A stretch of DNA of 64,000 nucleotides, from NCBI RefSeq assembly GCF_023805255.1, contig NZ_JAMSCK010000004.1, forward strand, positions 372,001-436,000, in the 5' to 3' direction. Below, piece after piece: positions 19,937 to 29,677 of the stretch. How positions within the stretch are numbered: position 1 is the stretch's first letter; the number at the start of each line of letters is the position of its first letter. Source of the stretch: Gramella jeungdoensis. GTDB taxonomy: Bacteria > Bacteroidota > Bacteroidia > Flavobacteriales > Flavobacteriaceae. The position numbers were made by a program, and so were the translations under genes. The notes beneath the pieces are model-generated. The model was not told the DNA's origin. It saw only the letters and a list, made by a program, of their open reading frames with translations, and did no database searches.

Positions 19937-22369
19937 ATGCCCAAAAATTACTGCTTTTTTTATTTATTTTTCATTTTCAGCCTTCTTTCGTTCTCACAAA
20001 ATCAGGAAAAAAGAAAAGTCTATACCACACATAAAATTGAAAATCCGCCCAGAATAGATGGAATTCTGAATGAATCTTTATGGAACCAAGCCGAAACTGC
20101 CGGCGATTTTGTTATGGTAGAACCGGGAGATGGTGACCCCATCCCCCTTTCCCATGAGACAAATGTTAAACTACTATACGATAATGAAGCTCTCTATGTG
20201 GCGGCTATTCTAAAAGAAGAAAACCCTGAAAGGGTAATTACCCAATTCACCCAGAGAGATAATCTGGACCAGGCCGAATTCTTCCTCATGGATATAAATA
20301 CCTACGATGACGGGGAAAACCAGACCCGATTTATCGTTACGGCCGCAGGCACTCAAGCCGATGCGCGGATGACCGGGGATAATGAAGACTATAGCTATAA
20401 CGTGGTATGGGAATCGGCAGTATCACAGGACGAAAATGGATGGTATGTAGAAATGAAGATCCCCTACTCTGCTTTAAGATTTCCTGAAAAGGATATTCAG
20501 ACCTGGGGAATTCAGTTTTACCGGGAAATTAAACATCTTAATGAAGGTTATGTATGGAATTACATTGATAAATCTGTAGGACAGATCAGCCAGTATACCG
20601 GACTTTTAAAGGGAATTAGGGATATAGACCCCCCGGTTCGGCTTAGCCTGTATCCATATATTTCAATGGCATCTGAAAGGTATAATGGAAATGACGATTT
20701 TAATTTTAATGCGGGAATGGACCTGAAGTATGGGATCAATGATTCCTTTACACTAGACATGACCCTTGTTCCCGATTTTGGACAGACGGCCTATGATGAA
20801 GTGGAACTAAACCTGGGGCCTTTTGAACAGGTTTTTGGGGAGAACCGTGCTTTTTTTACAGAAGGAACCGAACTTTTCAATAAAGGAGATCTTTTCTACT
20901 CCAGGCGTGTGGGTAGTACACCTATAGGCTACAATGAGGCACAAAGGGAACTCCTGGAAAACGAGAAGATAATTGACAATCCGGAGAAGACCGACCTTAT
21001 TAATGCGCTGAAAATTTCAGGAAGAACGGATAGAGGTCTTGGCGTTGGGTTTTTTAACGCGATCACCGATAAGGAAGAGGCCATCTTCAGAGATACTGTT
21101 ACTGGGAACACTCGTAGGCGAATTACAGAACCTGTAGCGAATTATAATATTCTTGTTCTGGATCAACGGTTCAATAAAAATTCTTCCATTTCTCTGGTTA
21201 ATACGAATGTAACCAGAAATGGCAGCTTCAGAGATGGGAATGTTACCGCCTTTCTGTTTGATATTTTCAATAAACAGAATTCGTTCAATTTTAAAGGCCA
21301 GGCTAAAATGAGTAACGTTAATCTGCCCGGCCAGAACAAGACCGGCTTTGCATCTATGTTTTCAGTAGAAAGAACAAAAGGAAATTTTAGATACGAAGTG
21401 GGCCACGAATTTGCGAATGAGACTTATGACATTAACGATATGGGAATTAGTTTCATTAACAATTACAATAATTTTTCCTGGGGTGGCTCGTATCGAATCT
21501 TTGAACCCAAAGGAGCATATAACAATTATCAGATTAGGATTTACGGTCAGCACCTTAGAAGATACAGACCAGATATCTCAGTGAATACAGGGATGGGCGG
21601 CAGTTTCTTTGCTATGACTCGTAAACGCTTTGCATTTGGAGGAGCCCTGGAGATAAATTCTGAGTTCAGGGATTTCTTTGAACCCCGAGCCGAAAACACT
21701 TATGTACTCTATAAACCCTTCGGCGGAGGCCGATTCTTTGTTTCTTCAGATTACCGTAAAAGGTTCGCTTATGATGTTAGGGTGTATTACGAAGATTATT
21801 ATAAATCCGCCCAAAACAGCTTTAATTTGGATATCGAGCCACGCTTCAGATTCAATGATAAATTCAGCATGGTTTATGATTTTGAATACGAATATGAAAA
21901 TGACCGCCCAAGTTATGTAGACCAGTCCCGGAATATGATCATTTTTGGGACCAGGGATCAAAAAAGTATTGAGAATTCTATCAGCGGAAGTTATAATTTC
22001 AACACAAGACAGGGACTAAATCTCAGCTTCAGACATTTCTGGTCTACCGCTATTTTTGCTGAAGGGGAATTCTCCAGGCTTGCCGAAGAAGGATCTCTCG
22101 ACCCAATTGAATATAGTAAAGAACAAAATAATCCCGACGCTAATTTTAATATATGGAACCTGGATCTTAGCTACAGGTGGCAGTTCGCGCCGGGAAGCGA
22201 AGCAGTACTACTGTACCGAAATGCGATTTTTAACCAGGATAAGCTTAGCCAGCTTGGTTTTGAAGAAAGCCTGGATAACCTGTTCGCACAACCGGCCAGA
22301 CATAATTTAAGTCTCAGGGTGGTTTATTATATAGATTATAACAGGGTCAAGAACTTATTCCGAAGTTAA
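19937..22369 (+). CDS. Outer-membrane protein, CBM9-like domain plus DUF5916
   Basis: 810 aa. A signal peptide precedes a carbohydrate-binding family 9-like domain (about 25-210: PRIDGILNESLWNQAE, WYVEMKIPYSALRF). A DUF5916 region (about 215-810) follows, rich in amphipathic strands and ending like an outer-membrane barrel. Such proteins are frequent in flavobacteria and their substrate is unknown; an older link to hydrolases is not supported by any catalytic motif here. Confidence 0.85.
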   Translation: MPKNYCFFYLFFIFSLLSFSQNQEKRKVYTTHKIENPPRIDGILNESLWNQAETAGDFVMVEPGDGDPIPLSHETNVKLLYDNEALYVAAILKEENPERVITQFTQRDNLDQAEFFLMDINTYDDGENQTRFIVTAAGTQADARMTGDNEDYSYNVVWESAVSQDENGWYVEMKIPYSALRFPEKDIQTWGIQFYREIKHLNEGYVWNYIDKSVGQISQYTGLLKGIRDIDPPVRLSLYPYISMASERYNGNDDFNFNAGMDLKYGINDSFTLDMTLVPDFGQTAYDEVELNLGPFEQVFGENRAFFTEGTELFNKGDLFYSRRVGSTPIGYNEAQRELLENEKIIDNPEKTDLINALKISGRTDRGLGVGFFNAITDKEEAIFRDTVTGNTRRRITEPVANYNILVLDQRFNKNSSISLVNTNVTRNGSFRDGNVTAFLFDIFNKQNSFNFKGQAKMSNVNLPGQNKTGFASMFSVERTKGNFRYEVGHEFANETYDINDMGISFINNYNNFSWGGSYRIFEPKGAYNNYQIRIYGQHLRRYRPDISVNTGMGGSFFAMTRKRFAFGGALEINSEFRDFFEPRAENTYVLYKPFGGGRFFVSSDYRKRFAYDVRVYYEDYYKSAQNSFNLDIEPRFRFNDKFSMVYDFEYEYENDRPSYVDQSRNMIIFGTRDQKSIENSISGSYNFNTRQGLNLSFRHFWSTAIFAEGEFSRLAEEGSLDPIEYSKEQNNPDANFNIWNLDLSYRWQFAPGSEAVLLYRNAIFNQDKLSQLGFEESLDNLFAQPARHNLSLRVVYYIDYNRVKNLFRS

Positions 22370-22422
22370 GCTTGGGGAATCTCCCTAATTTGGCTATTTT
22401 CGGAGCTCTTATTTTGTGATAA

Positions 22423-23088
22423 ATGATCATTGCCCAAAATATTCATAAATACTACGGAGATCTTCATGTTTTAAAAGCGGTTGATCTTCATATAAAGAAA
22501 AGTGAAATTGTTTCGATTGTTGGAGCCTCGGGTGCAGGAAAGACCACTCTGCTGCAAATACTCGGAACTCTGGACCGACCTTCAAAAAAGGAAAACTCAC
22601 AATTAGAAATAAACGGCACCGACATCTATGGGCTTTCATCCCGGGAACTCTCGCGCTTCCGAAACAAACATATTGGGTTTATTTTTCAGTTTCACCAGTT
22701 ATTACCAGAATTTACAGCTTTGGAAAATATCTGTATCCCGGCATTTATTCAGAATACTCCTAAAAAGAAAGCAGAAAAAAGAGCCATGGAACTGTTGAGT
22801 TTTTTAGGGCTGGAAAATAGAGCCTCCCACAAACCGGGAGAACTAAGTGGGGGTGAACAGCAAAGAATTGCAGTGGCAAGAAGCCTTATTAACAATCCTG
22901 CCGTTATTTTCGCTGATGAGCCCTCAGGAAATCTTGACAGCGAATCGGCAGAAAACCTTCATCAGCTTTTCTTCAGACTTCGTGATGAATTTCAGCAAAC
23001 CTTTGTGATCGTTACTCATAATGAGGAACTGGCTAATATGGCCGACAGGAAACTCACCATGGTAGATGGTGCGATTATTCATCATTAA
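22423..23088 (+). CDS. lolD: LolD-like ABC transporter ATP-binding protein
   Basis: 221 aa ATPase with Walker A GASGAGKT (34-41), Q-loop [10 protein letters not shown], signature LSGGEQQ (141-147), Walker B VIFADEP (161-167) and H199. The sequence is of the LolD/MacB class that powers lipoprotein release (LolCDE) or MacB-type export. No permease gene is adjacent, so the partner must be elsewhere. Confidence 0.9.
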   Translation: MIIAQNIHKYYGDLHVLKAVDLHIKKSEIVSIVGASGAGKTTLLQILGTLDRPSKKENSQLEINGTDIYGLSSRELSRFRNKHIGFIFQFHQLLPEFTALENICIPAFIQNTPKKKAEKRAMELLSFLGLENRASHKPGELSGGEQQRIAVARSLINNPAVIFADEPSGNLDSESAENLHQLFFRLRDEFQQTFVIVTHNEELANMADRKLTMVDGAIIHH

Positions 23089-23089
23089 A

Positions 23090-25456
23090 TCATACTTTAA
23101 GATAACAACTTAGCATGGTGACCAGATAGGCTAATGCTCCCAGGAGGATGAGCACAGAAAAACCTGCCTCAACAGCAATTATAGTAGCCAGCGAAGTACT
23201 CACAACAGATAAGCAGCCGTTTATTCCCCAGGCCCAGGGCACTTCCTGTTCATTCTTTTCGGAAAGATAACGCAATCCCAGAGGAAAAGGCATTCCCATA
23301 AAAAAAGCCGGAAGACCTATAAGAACCAGGGAAACGACCATTTTAACTCCTCCAGCCAGTCCCATCCCCATCTTCAAAACCCATGGCAGACCGAATGCAT
23401 ATAAGACAAGTATCCCTGTTATTATCAGGAGAATTGTCCGCATACTTATAGGGCCCTTTGGCAAATTTTCGGAAAGCCAGCTTCCTGCTCCGGATAGCAG
23501 CAACATAACACTTATAACGGCCGCCACTGAATAAACTGGATGACCAAGGAAAAGGATGAATCGCTGTATAAGCACGATCTCTACAAACATAAACCCAATC
23601 CCTATCCCCGCAAAATAAAGCAGCGTCCAGGTCATATTTTGTATTTTTCTCTTTAAAAAGAATAATGGAAGGATTATCAGTATAAACGCCAGTAATAATG
23701 ATTGCAGGAATGTTACTCCAACAATGAGATATCCCAGTTCAAAAAATGAAGCAGACTGGCCTCCGAACAATTCCTGTAGATGCGAAAAACTTTTCCATTT
23801 CAGGAATTGAGAGAAATACGGCTTTTCATCAGTGGCCGGTTTGATATTGAAGTCATAGGTTTCATATAAATCTTCCCTTTCATCAGCAAGTAGCTGATCG
23901 TTAAGCCGGAACAGGCTTTGATCCTGAAGAGCATTATATTTATCTCTCTCACCCGGCGAAATGTCAGGAAGCAGCAGAGGATCGAACGATAATCGCTCAC
24001 AAAACTCCCTGACTTTTCTTATTTCTCCTTCGGTAAATGCTTCTTTCTTCAGTAAATAAGTAATGGTGTTCCAGCTTCGAACGGCGACCAGATGCTTTGA
24101 AGGATCTGAAATACTCTTATCAACCAGAGTTTCCACCAGTGTGGCAGTGATCTTGAGAGGATTTCGATAAGGATAATCCATCCAGACTGTCACACTAATA
24201 AGTCCGTTATTTTCAAGATGATCAAATATTGATAAAAAGCCATCGATGGTAAAGAGGTATTCCTCCTGAATCGCCTGCAAACCAGCTGTCCCGCCAAACG
24301 CTCCAATATCGGGAAGACTAACCAGATCATATTGCTCTTCCGATTCAGAAAGAAACGAACGGGCATCCTGCTGATAATGCTTAAAACTATTATCCGGATC
24401 GATTTTTTCAGAGGAAAACTGAGTAACTAAAGGATTTGCTTCCACATGGTCTACGTGGACTCCTCCATTCCTGCTATAATAAAGGCTCCTTATGCCTGTG
24501 CCCGCATCCAGAACCAGTATTTTTTCAGGAGTGGCAATCTCCGTAGCCAAGGCTGAAGTAGTGTAATTATGGATCTCACTGTCTTCTTCTGAAGCAAGTA
24601 CAGCTCCGGCCCAGTCTCCATTATTAAATATTGCATCAGTTACAGGGACTTCTCCCGTATAAGAGAGACTAAGTCCCGGGGCATATCGAAGTACCGGAGA
24701 AGAAACATACTGTACCCAACCATAAGGACTATTCGACCCAGCCTTTATTTCTGTATCAGGTAAATCTAAAGTACGGCTCAGGCTTTTATATTGAGATAGT
24801 TTCAGGGATAAAGGAGATTGAAAAGTGAAAAAAAAGCAGATTACTAACATTATCAATATACTACTCCCCCACCAGATACGCTTTTCATAGGGTATTACAA
24901 TACCTGCAGAAATTATTGCAAGAATTCCGGTGATAAAAGGTATCTCAATCGGTAAAGCGTTCCAGAAAAGGACAATAGCAAGTATTCCACCTAATCCCGA
25001 ACCAACCAGGTTACTAAAGTATAATTTCCCGATCCTGCTGGTATATTTTATAAATGCCATACCTATGGCTAAAGCACAGAAAAAGAAGGGAACAAAGAAA
25101 AGTAACTCAAACAACAACAGTCGCCATATCTCCTTTTGCTCCACAAACAACAAATAGGTGTCGAAGCTAGCGAAAGGCTGTGAAGACAGCCAGATACTTA
25201 AAGACATGAAAATACCTGAAAGTACCATGAACAAAGGAAGCAAAAAGCCTATATTTTCAATAAGACGTTTTCGAAATAAAGCGAGAAAAGTACCAGCCCC
25301 TCCAAATCCCAATAGTGCAATTGCTATCACCATATAAGCAAAATGATACCATTGGATAATTGAAAGATATTGCATGAGGCTTAACTGGTAAGCGATCATG
25401 GATGCTGAAAGCAGCCCGATAGAAACCAGGAGTCGTTTAAAGGAAAAAGATCCCAT
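23090..25456 (-). CDS. Polytopic membrane protein with spermidine synthase-like domain
   Basis: 788 aa. About seven membrane helices (residues 1-225) precede a soluble Rossmann domain (about 300-480) with ILVLDAGTGIRSLYYSR and HVDHVEANPLV, matching the SAM/decarboxy-SAM site of the spermidine synthase fold. Six more helices (about 570-788) follow. The pairing of transporter-like helices with this domain is a known group; polyamine synthesis is not demonstrated. Its start overlaps the stop of the upstream isoaspartyl methyltransferase by one base (TGATG), so the two are translationally coupled. Confidence 0.82.
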   Translation of the reverse strand: MGSFSFKRLLVSIGLLSASMIAYQLSLMQYLSIIQWYHFAYMVIAIALLGFGGAGTFLALFRKRLIENIGFLLPLFMVLSGIFMSLSIWLSSQPFASFDTYLLFVEQKEIWRLLLFELLFFVPFFFCALAIGMAFIKYTSRIGKLYFSNLVGSGLGGILAIVLFWNALPIEIPFITGILAIISAGIVIPYEKRIWWGSSILIMLVICFFFTFQSPLSLKLSQYKSLSRTLDLPDTEIKAGSNSPYGWVQYVSSPVLRYAPGLSLSYTGEVPVTDAIFNNGDWAGAVLASEEDSEIHNYTTSALATEIATPEKILVLDAGTGIRSLYYSRNGGVHVDHVEANPLVTQFSSEKIDPDNSFKHYQQDARSFLSESEEQYDLVSLPDIGAFGGTAGLQAIQEEYLFTIDGFLSIFDHLENNGLISVTVWMDYPYRNPLKITATLVETLVDKSISDPSKHLVAVRSWNTITYLLKKEAFTEGEIRKVREFCERLSFDPLLLPDISPGERDKYNALQDQSLFRLNDQLLADEREDLYETYDFNIKPATDEKPYFSQFLKWKSFSHLQELFGGQSASFFELGYLIVGVTFLQSLLLAFILIILPLFFLKRKIQNMTWTLLYFAGIGIGFMFVEIVLIQRFILFLGHPVYSVAAVISVMLLLSGAGSWLSENLPKGPISMRTILLIITGILVLYAFGLPWVLKMGMGLAGGVKMVVSLVLIGLPAFFMGMPFPLGLRYLSEKNEQEVPWAWGINGCLSVVSTSLATIIAVEAGFSVLILLGALAYLVTMLSCYLKV

Positions 25457-26151
25457 CAGTTACGGGTAAAAGGAACAAAACGCACGGGAAGCAGATTTTT
25501 TGTTTTCCATTTCCCATCCTTCTTTTTTTCAACCAGCATAAGTTGTTGAGTGGTAAAGGGCGCACCCACCGGAATTACCATTTTTCCACCTTCTTTTAAT
25601 TGTTCTATTAAGGGCGGAGGAATGTACTCTGAAGCAGCCGTAACCACGATGGCATCAAAGGGAGCATGATCTTCCCATCCATAGAAACCATCACCTATTT
25701 TGGTGTTTATATTGCTATAACCGAGTTTTTTTAAATTACTTTTCGCGTTCACACCCAGCGGTTCTATGATCTCAATAGTATAAACCTCATCTACGATCTC
25801 TGCCAGCACCGCTGCCTGGTATCCTGAACCTGTACCTATTTCCAAGACTTTCATTCCAGGCCGGGGTCCGATTAACTCGGTCATATAAGCCACAATATAT
25901 GGCTGAGAAATTGTCTGTCCATGCCCAATAGGAAGAGGACGATCCTGATATGCGCTTCTTACCTGGTCTTTTGGCACAAGTCTATGGCGTTCAACTTTTC
26001 GCATAGCATTTAGAGTAGCCTTATTTTCTATTCCTCTTGCCGCGATCTGCCGTTCCACCATTTGACTTCGACTGCGTTGATACTTATCCTGTTGGGGATA
26101 GGGCACGTAGAAAAACAGTAAAATAAACAGTATGAAAAAACTACCTTTCAT
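25456..26151 (-). CDS. pcm: Exported protein-L-isoaspartate O-methyltransferase
   Basis: 231 aa. The PCMT core is clear: GHGQTISQPYIVAYMTELIG, VLEIGTGSGYQAAVLAEI (motif I), FDAIVVTAA, and GGKMVIPVG. Before it lies a hydrophobic leader (MKGSFFILFILLFFYVPYP) that looks like a signal peptide, so the enzyme may act in the periplasm, where SAM supply would be a problem. It repairs isoaspartyl residues in aged proteins. It overlaps the spermidine synthase-like gene. Confidence 0.9.
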   Translation of the reverse strand: MKGSFFILFILLFFYVPYPQQDKYQRSRSQMVERQIAARGIENKATLNAMRKVERHRLVPKDQVRSAYQDRPLPIGHGQTISQPYIVAYMTELIGPRPGMKVLEIGTGSGYQAAVLAEIVDEVYTIEIIEPLGVNAKSNLKKLGYSNINTKIGDGFYGWEDHAPFDAIVVTAASEYIPPPLIEQLKEGGKMVIPVGAPFTTQQLMLVEKKKDGKWKTKNLLPVRFVPFTRN

Positions 26152-26277
26152 TTAACACATCTTACTCATTATCAATTAAATATACGCAAAATACAGCTGA
26201 ATCAGGATTCTTGGATGACTAAGTGCATACAAAACGGAAAGACTTCTAAAACCGAAATGGTCTTCCTTCTGAAATTA

Positions 26278-26285
26278 TATCTTTG
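26278..26285 (+). promoter_or_regulatory. Putative -7 box of the TIGR02757-type gene
   Basis: TATCTTTG matches TAnnTTTG and lies 24 bases before the ATG at 26310. It supports that start over an upstream TTG. No clear -33 element was found at the usual spacing. Confidence 0.5.
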
Positions 26286-26309
26286 CACCCCAGAAAGAAA
26301 GGTCTATAT

Positions 26310-27086
26310 ATGAAATTATCGCGAACAGCGCTAAAGGAATTCCTGGATGAAAAGGTTAAGGAATATAATACTCCGAAGTTCATTGAGTCTGATCCTATCC
26401 AGATACCTCACCTGTTTCAGAAAAAAGAAGATATAGAGATCGCGGGGTTTTTAACAGCAACTATTGCCTGGGGAAACAGGAAAAGTATACTGAAAAATGC
26501 CGAAAAACTGGTTAGGTTGATGGATATGAGTCCAAATGATTTTATTATTAACCACGAAGAAAGAGATCTTGAAGATCTGGAGGGTTTCGTTCACAGAACC
26601 TTTAATTCAACAGATCTGAAGTATTTTGTGAGGTCATTAAAAAACATATACATCCATCATGGTGGGCTGGAGAACATATTTGAGAAATATTCTCAGCACC
26701 ATACTCTACAACCCGCCATTCATCATTTTAAAAATGTTTTTTTTGAGTTGCCTCATGAAAAGAGAACCGAAAAGCATGTTAGTGATCCTTTAAAGAATTC
26801 GGCGGCCAAACGTATTAATATGTTTCTAAGGTGGATGGTAAGAAAAAATAATACCGGAGTTGATTTTGGAATATGGAAGAATTTGTCTCCCTCCCTGCTC
26901 TCCTGTCCTCTTGATGTTCATTCGGGAAATGTTGCCAGAAAGCTTGGACTTTTAAAACGTAAGATGAACGATGCAAAAGCCCTGAGCGAATTGGATAACA
27001 ACCTGAGAAAAATGGATAAAGAAGATCCGGTAAAATATGACTACGCATTATTCGGGCTTGGTGTTTTTGAAAAAGGCCTTTTCTAG
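26310..27086 (+). CDS. TIGR02757-family protein, unknown function
   Basis: 258 aa, soluble and helical. Features such as IPHLFQKKEDIEIAGFLTATIAWGNRKSI and CPLDVHSGNVARKLGLL recall the conserved TIGR02757 family, for which a DNA-glycosylase-like helical fold has been suggested but no activity is established. The start is set by the -7 box at 26278. It stands alone between divergent pcm and the kinase genes. Confidence 0.75.
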   Translation: MKLSRTALKEFLDEKVKEYNTPKFIESDPIQIPHLFQKKEDIEIAGFLTATIAWGNRKSILKNAEKLVRLMDMSPNDFIINHEERDLEDLEGFVHRTFNSTDLKYFVRSLKNIYIHHGGLENIFEKYSQHHTLQPAIHHFKNVFFELPHEKRTEKHVSDPLKNSAAKRINMFLRWMVRKNNTGVDFGIWKNLSPSLLSCPLDVHSGNVARKLGLLKRKMNDAKALSELDNNLRKMDKEDPVKYDYALFGLGVFEKGLF

Positions 27087-27145
27087 TTTTTGCTATTCTA
27101 GTTTTTTTTAGTTTTCTTTAACAATTAACAAAATCATGATTTTCA

Positions 27146-28366
27146 ATGATTAGTCCCCCCTTACCAGCTAACGAGGACAAAAGGCTTGAATCCATACGTA
27201 AGCTTGATATCATTAATTCTTTCGCAGAGGAAACCTACGACAGCATTACTAAACTTGCCAGTGAGATCTGCCAGACTCCTATTGCGCTTATTTCTATTTT
27301 AGGTTCAGAAACAAACTGGTTCAAGTCTAAACAGGGAACCGATATCCCGGAATCTGATCGAAAAATCTCTTTTTGTGGTCATGCCATCCTCAAACCAGAA
27401 GAATTATTTGAAGTTCCTAATACCCTTGAGGATATACGTTTTAAAGATAATCCGTTGGTGACGGCGGGGGAAAATGGGATAAGGTTTTATGCCGGGGTTC
27501 CTATTCTTGATGCTGAAGGATTGCCTCTAGGAACACTTTGTGTTCTGGATTCCAAAGAGCACCGTTTGACTGAAAATCAAAAGTCGGCCCTTAGAACTCT
27601 TGCTAAACAGGTTGAATTACTTTTTGAGTACAGAAGGAAGAATCAGGCACTGGAAAAGATGAAGAACGATCTGGATGAAACCAATCGTATTTTACGTGAG
27701 TTTGCCAGTACGGTATCGCATGACCTTAAAATGCCTTTAGCCAATATGATCATCACTGCCGATATCCTAAAAGCTAAATATTCTAAGAAAATGGATAGTG
27801 AAGGGATAAATTATCTCAATTATCTGAAGCATTCGGGCTTAACTCTAAGCGAATATATAAACGGGCTTCTGGATCATTACTCCAGCAGCAATCTTGAAGA
27901 TGATACCAGCCATGAGTTCTTTTTGAACGACTTACTGGAAGATATTATAGATTTGCTACAGATAGACCAGAACTGCGAAATAAACCTGCCGGATAATAAC
28001 CTTTTAATCCATGGAAACAGCGCTGCTTTAGGCCAGATCTTCATGAACCTTATTAGCAACAGCATTAAATATAACAGCAGTGAAAAGATCATAATTGAAA
28101 TAGATTGTACTGAGAACAGGGAGTTCTATAATTTTAGTATAAGCGATAACGGAATAGGAATCCCAAAAGAAAAACAGAACTATATATTCGAACTTTTTAC
28201 AACCGTAGCCGATAGGGACAGAGAGGGTAAAAAAGGACATGGAATAGGTCTTTCAACGGTAAAAAAGCTTGTTGGTAGCCTTGGAGGAAATATCCGACTA
28301 ACATCAGAAGAAGATGAAGGAACTCATTTTGAGTTCAGTATAATGCGAACAAAGCTGGTAGATTAG
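27146..28366 (+). CDS. GAF-domain sensor histidine kinase (copy 1)
   Basis: 406 aa, no membrane segment. A GAF domain (about 20-165) precedes a coiled linker, HisKA with H192 in FASTVSHDLKMPLANM, and HATPase_c (about 285-400) with the N-box NLISNSIKYN, a G1 box SDNGIGIPKE and a G2 box GKKGHGIGLST. It is a cytosolic kinase sensing a small molecule or redox state. No response regulator is adjacent. A paralogue of identical layout follows 60 bases later. Confidence 0.93.
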   Translation: MISPPLPANEDKRLESIRKLDIINSFAEETYDSITKLASEICQTPIALISILGSETNWFKSKQGTDIPESDRKISFCGHAILKPEELFEVPNTLEDIRFKDNPLVTAGENGIRFYAGVPILDAEGLPLGTLCVLDSKEHRLTENQKSALRTLAKQVELLFEYRRKNQALEKMKNDLDETNRILREFASTVSHDLKMPLANMIITADILKAKYSKKMDSEGINYLNYLKHSGLTLSEYINGLLDHYSSSNLEDDTSHEFFLNDLLEDIIDLLQIDQNCEINLPDNNLLIHGNSAALGQIFMNLISNSIKYNSSEKIIIEIDCTENREFYNFSISDNGIGIPKEKQNYIFELFTTVADRDREGKKGHGIGLSTVKKLVGSLGGNIRLTSEEDEGTHFEFSIMRTKLVD

Positions 28367-28425
28367 GATTTTTTTATAATAATTCTGCTGAATTTTAGAT
28401 ATCTTGTAATCAACTATTTGGGGAG

Positions 28426-29628
28426 ATGCAACATAAATTAGTTCCATTCAATGAGAAGCTAAGGTTAGCTGCCTTGAAGGAGTATAACATCTTAAATTCT
28501 GGACCGGATAAGGATTACGATAACCTTACATTTCTGGCAGCTACGGTATGCGAAGTTCCCGTCGCCCATATTAGTATTATCGATAAAAAACGTATCTGGA
28601 CCAAATCGATTTACGGAGCCGATGCAACGGATATCCCTCGTTCCGAATCCTTTTGTGACCGTGTGATACATCAGGATGAACCAATTGTTTTCTTCAACAA
28701 ATCGACCCATCCAAACATATTTACAGGATCAAAAGAACTCTTTAGCCAGGATTTTCAATTTTATGCCGGGATTCCGCTGTACAACCCTCAGGGGCATGCA
28801 ATTGGAGTATTCTGTGTTTTTGATACCAAAGAAAGAAAACTTACACAACGCCAGATAGAAGCCCTTAAAGCACTTGCAAGCCAAACGATGAACCTTTTTG
28901 AGTTCAGAAAACAAAAAAATAAGCTTTACGAGGTACAAAAGAAACTGAAGCAGAAGTACAAGGAACTTGAACGTTTTGCCAGCCTTGTTTCTCATGATAT
29001 TAAATCTCCACTGGCAAATATCATTTCCCTGAGTGAATTGCTTAAAGATGAGAACAAGGGAAAATTTGATGAAGAAACCGAGCAATATCTGGAATTCCTT
29101 GTTGAGTCATCATATTCCCTCAGAAATTATGTAGATGGAATTCTAAGCTTTTATCGCAGTGATCATGTAATGGAGAAGGATTACGTAAATGTAGATCTAC
29201 ATAAGCTCTTGAAGGGTATTGTGGACCTATACCAGGTCTCTGATGATATCAATATCACCTATCCCGATGATGTGATGCTTCATAATGTCAACAAAGCCGC
29301 TCTTACCCAGGTTTTTCTAAACCTTATTAGCAATGCTCTTAAATATAATAATAAGGAAGAAAGGAAGGTAGACGTACGCTTTTCAAGGAATGAAGAGTAT
29401 TATTTTTTTGAAGTAGAAGATAACGGGCAGGGAATTCCCAGGGAAAAGGTCAAGGATATTTTTGATCTGTTCACCACCCTTGATAACACAGACAGAGAAG
29501 GAAATACAGGTAGCGGGATAGGTCTTGCAACCGTAAAGAAACTCATAGAATCTATGGGAGGCTCCATCTCTGTAGAATCGGAACCCGGTGAAGGCAGTAA
29601 CTTTAAATTCCGAATAAAAAGGATATAG
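28426..29628 (+). CDS. GAF-domain sensor histidine kinase (copy 2)
   Basis: 400 aa with the same order of domains as its neighbour: GAF (about 20-165), HisKA with H190 in FASLVSHDIKSPLANI, and HATPase_c with NLISNALKYN, EDNGQGIPRE and GNTGSGIGLAT. The two proteins are alike along their length, indicating tandem duplication followed by divergence, chiefly in the GAF pocket. No response regulator lies nearby. Confidence 0.93.
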   Translation: MQHKLVPFNEKLRLAALKEYNILNSGPDKDYDNLTFLAATVCEVPVAHISIIDKKRIWTKSIYGADATDIPRSESFCDRVIHQDEPIVFFNKSTHPNIFTGSKELFSQDFQFYAGIPLYNPQGHAIGVFCVFDTKERKLTQRQIEALKALASQTMNLFEFRKQKNKLYEVQKKLKQKYKELERFASLVSHDIKSPLANIISLSELLKDENKGKFDEETEQYLEFLVESSYSLRNYVDGILSFYRSDHVMEKDYVNVDLHKLLKGIVDLYQVSDDINITYPDDVMLHNVNKAALTQVFLNLISNALKYNNKEERKVDVRFSRNEEYYFFEVEDNGQGIPREKVKDIFDLFTTLDNTDREGNTGSGIGLATVKKLIESMGGSISVESEPGEGSNFKFRIKRI

Positions 29629-29677
29629 CCTTCAATCGCATATCATTTTCTATATTTGAGAAACCTTTTTCCCGAAT

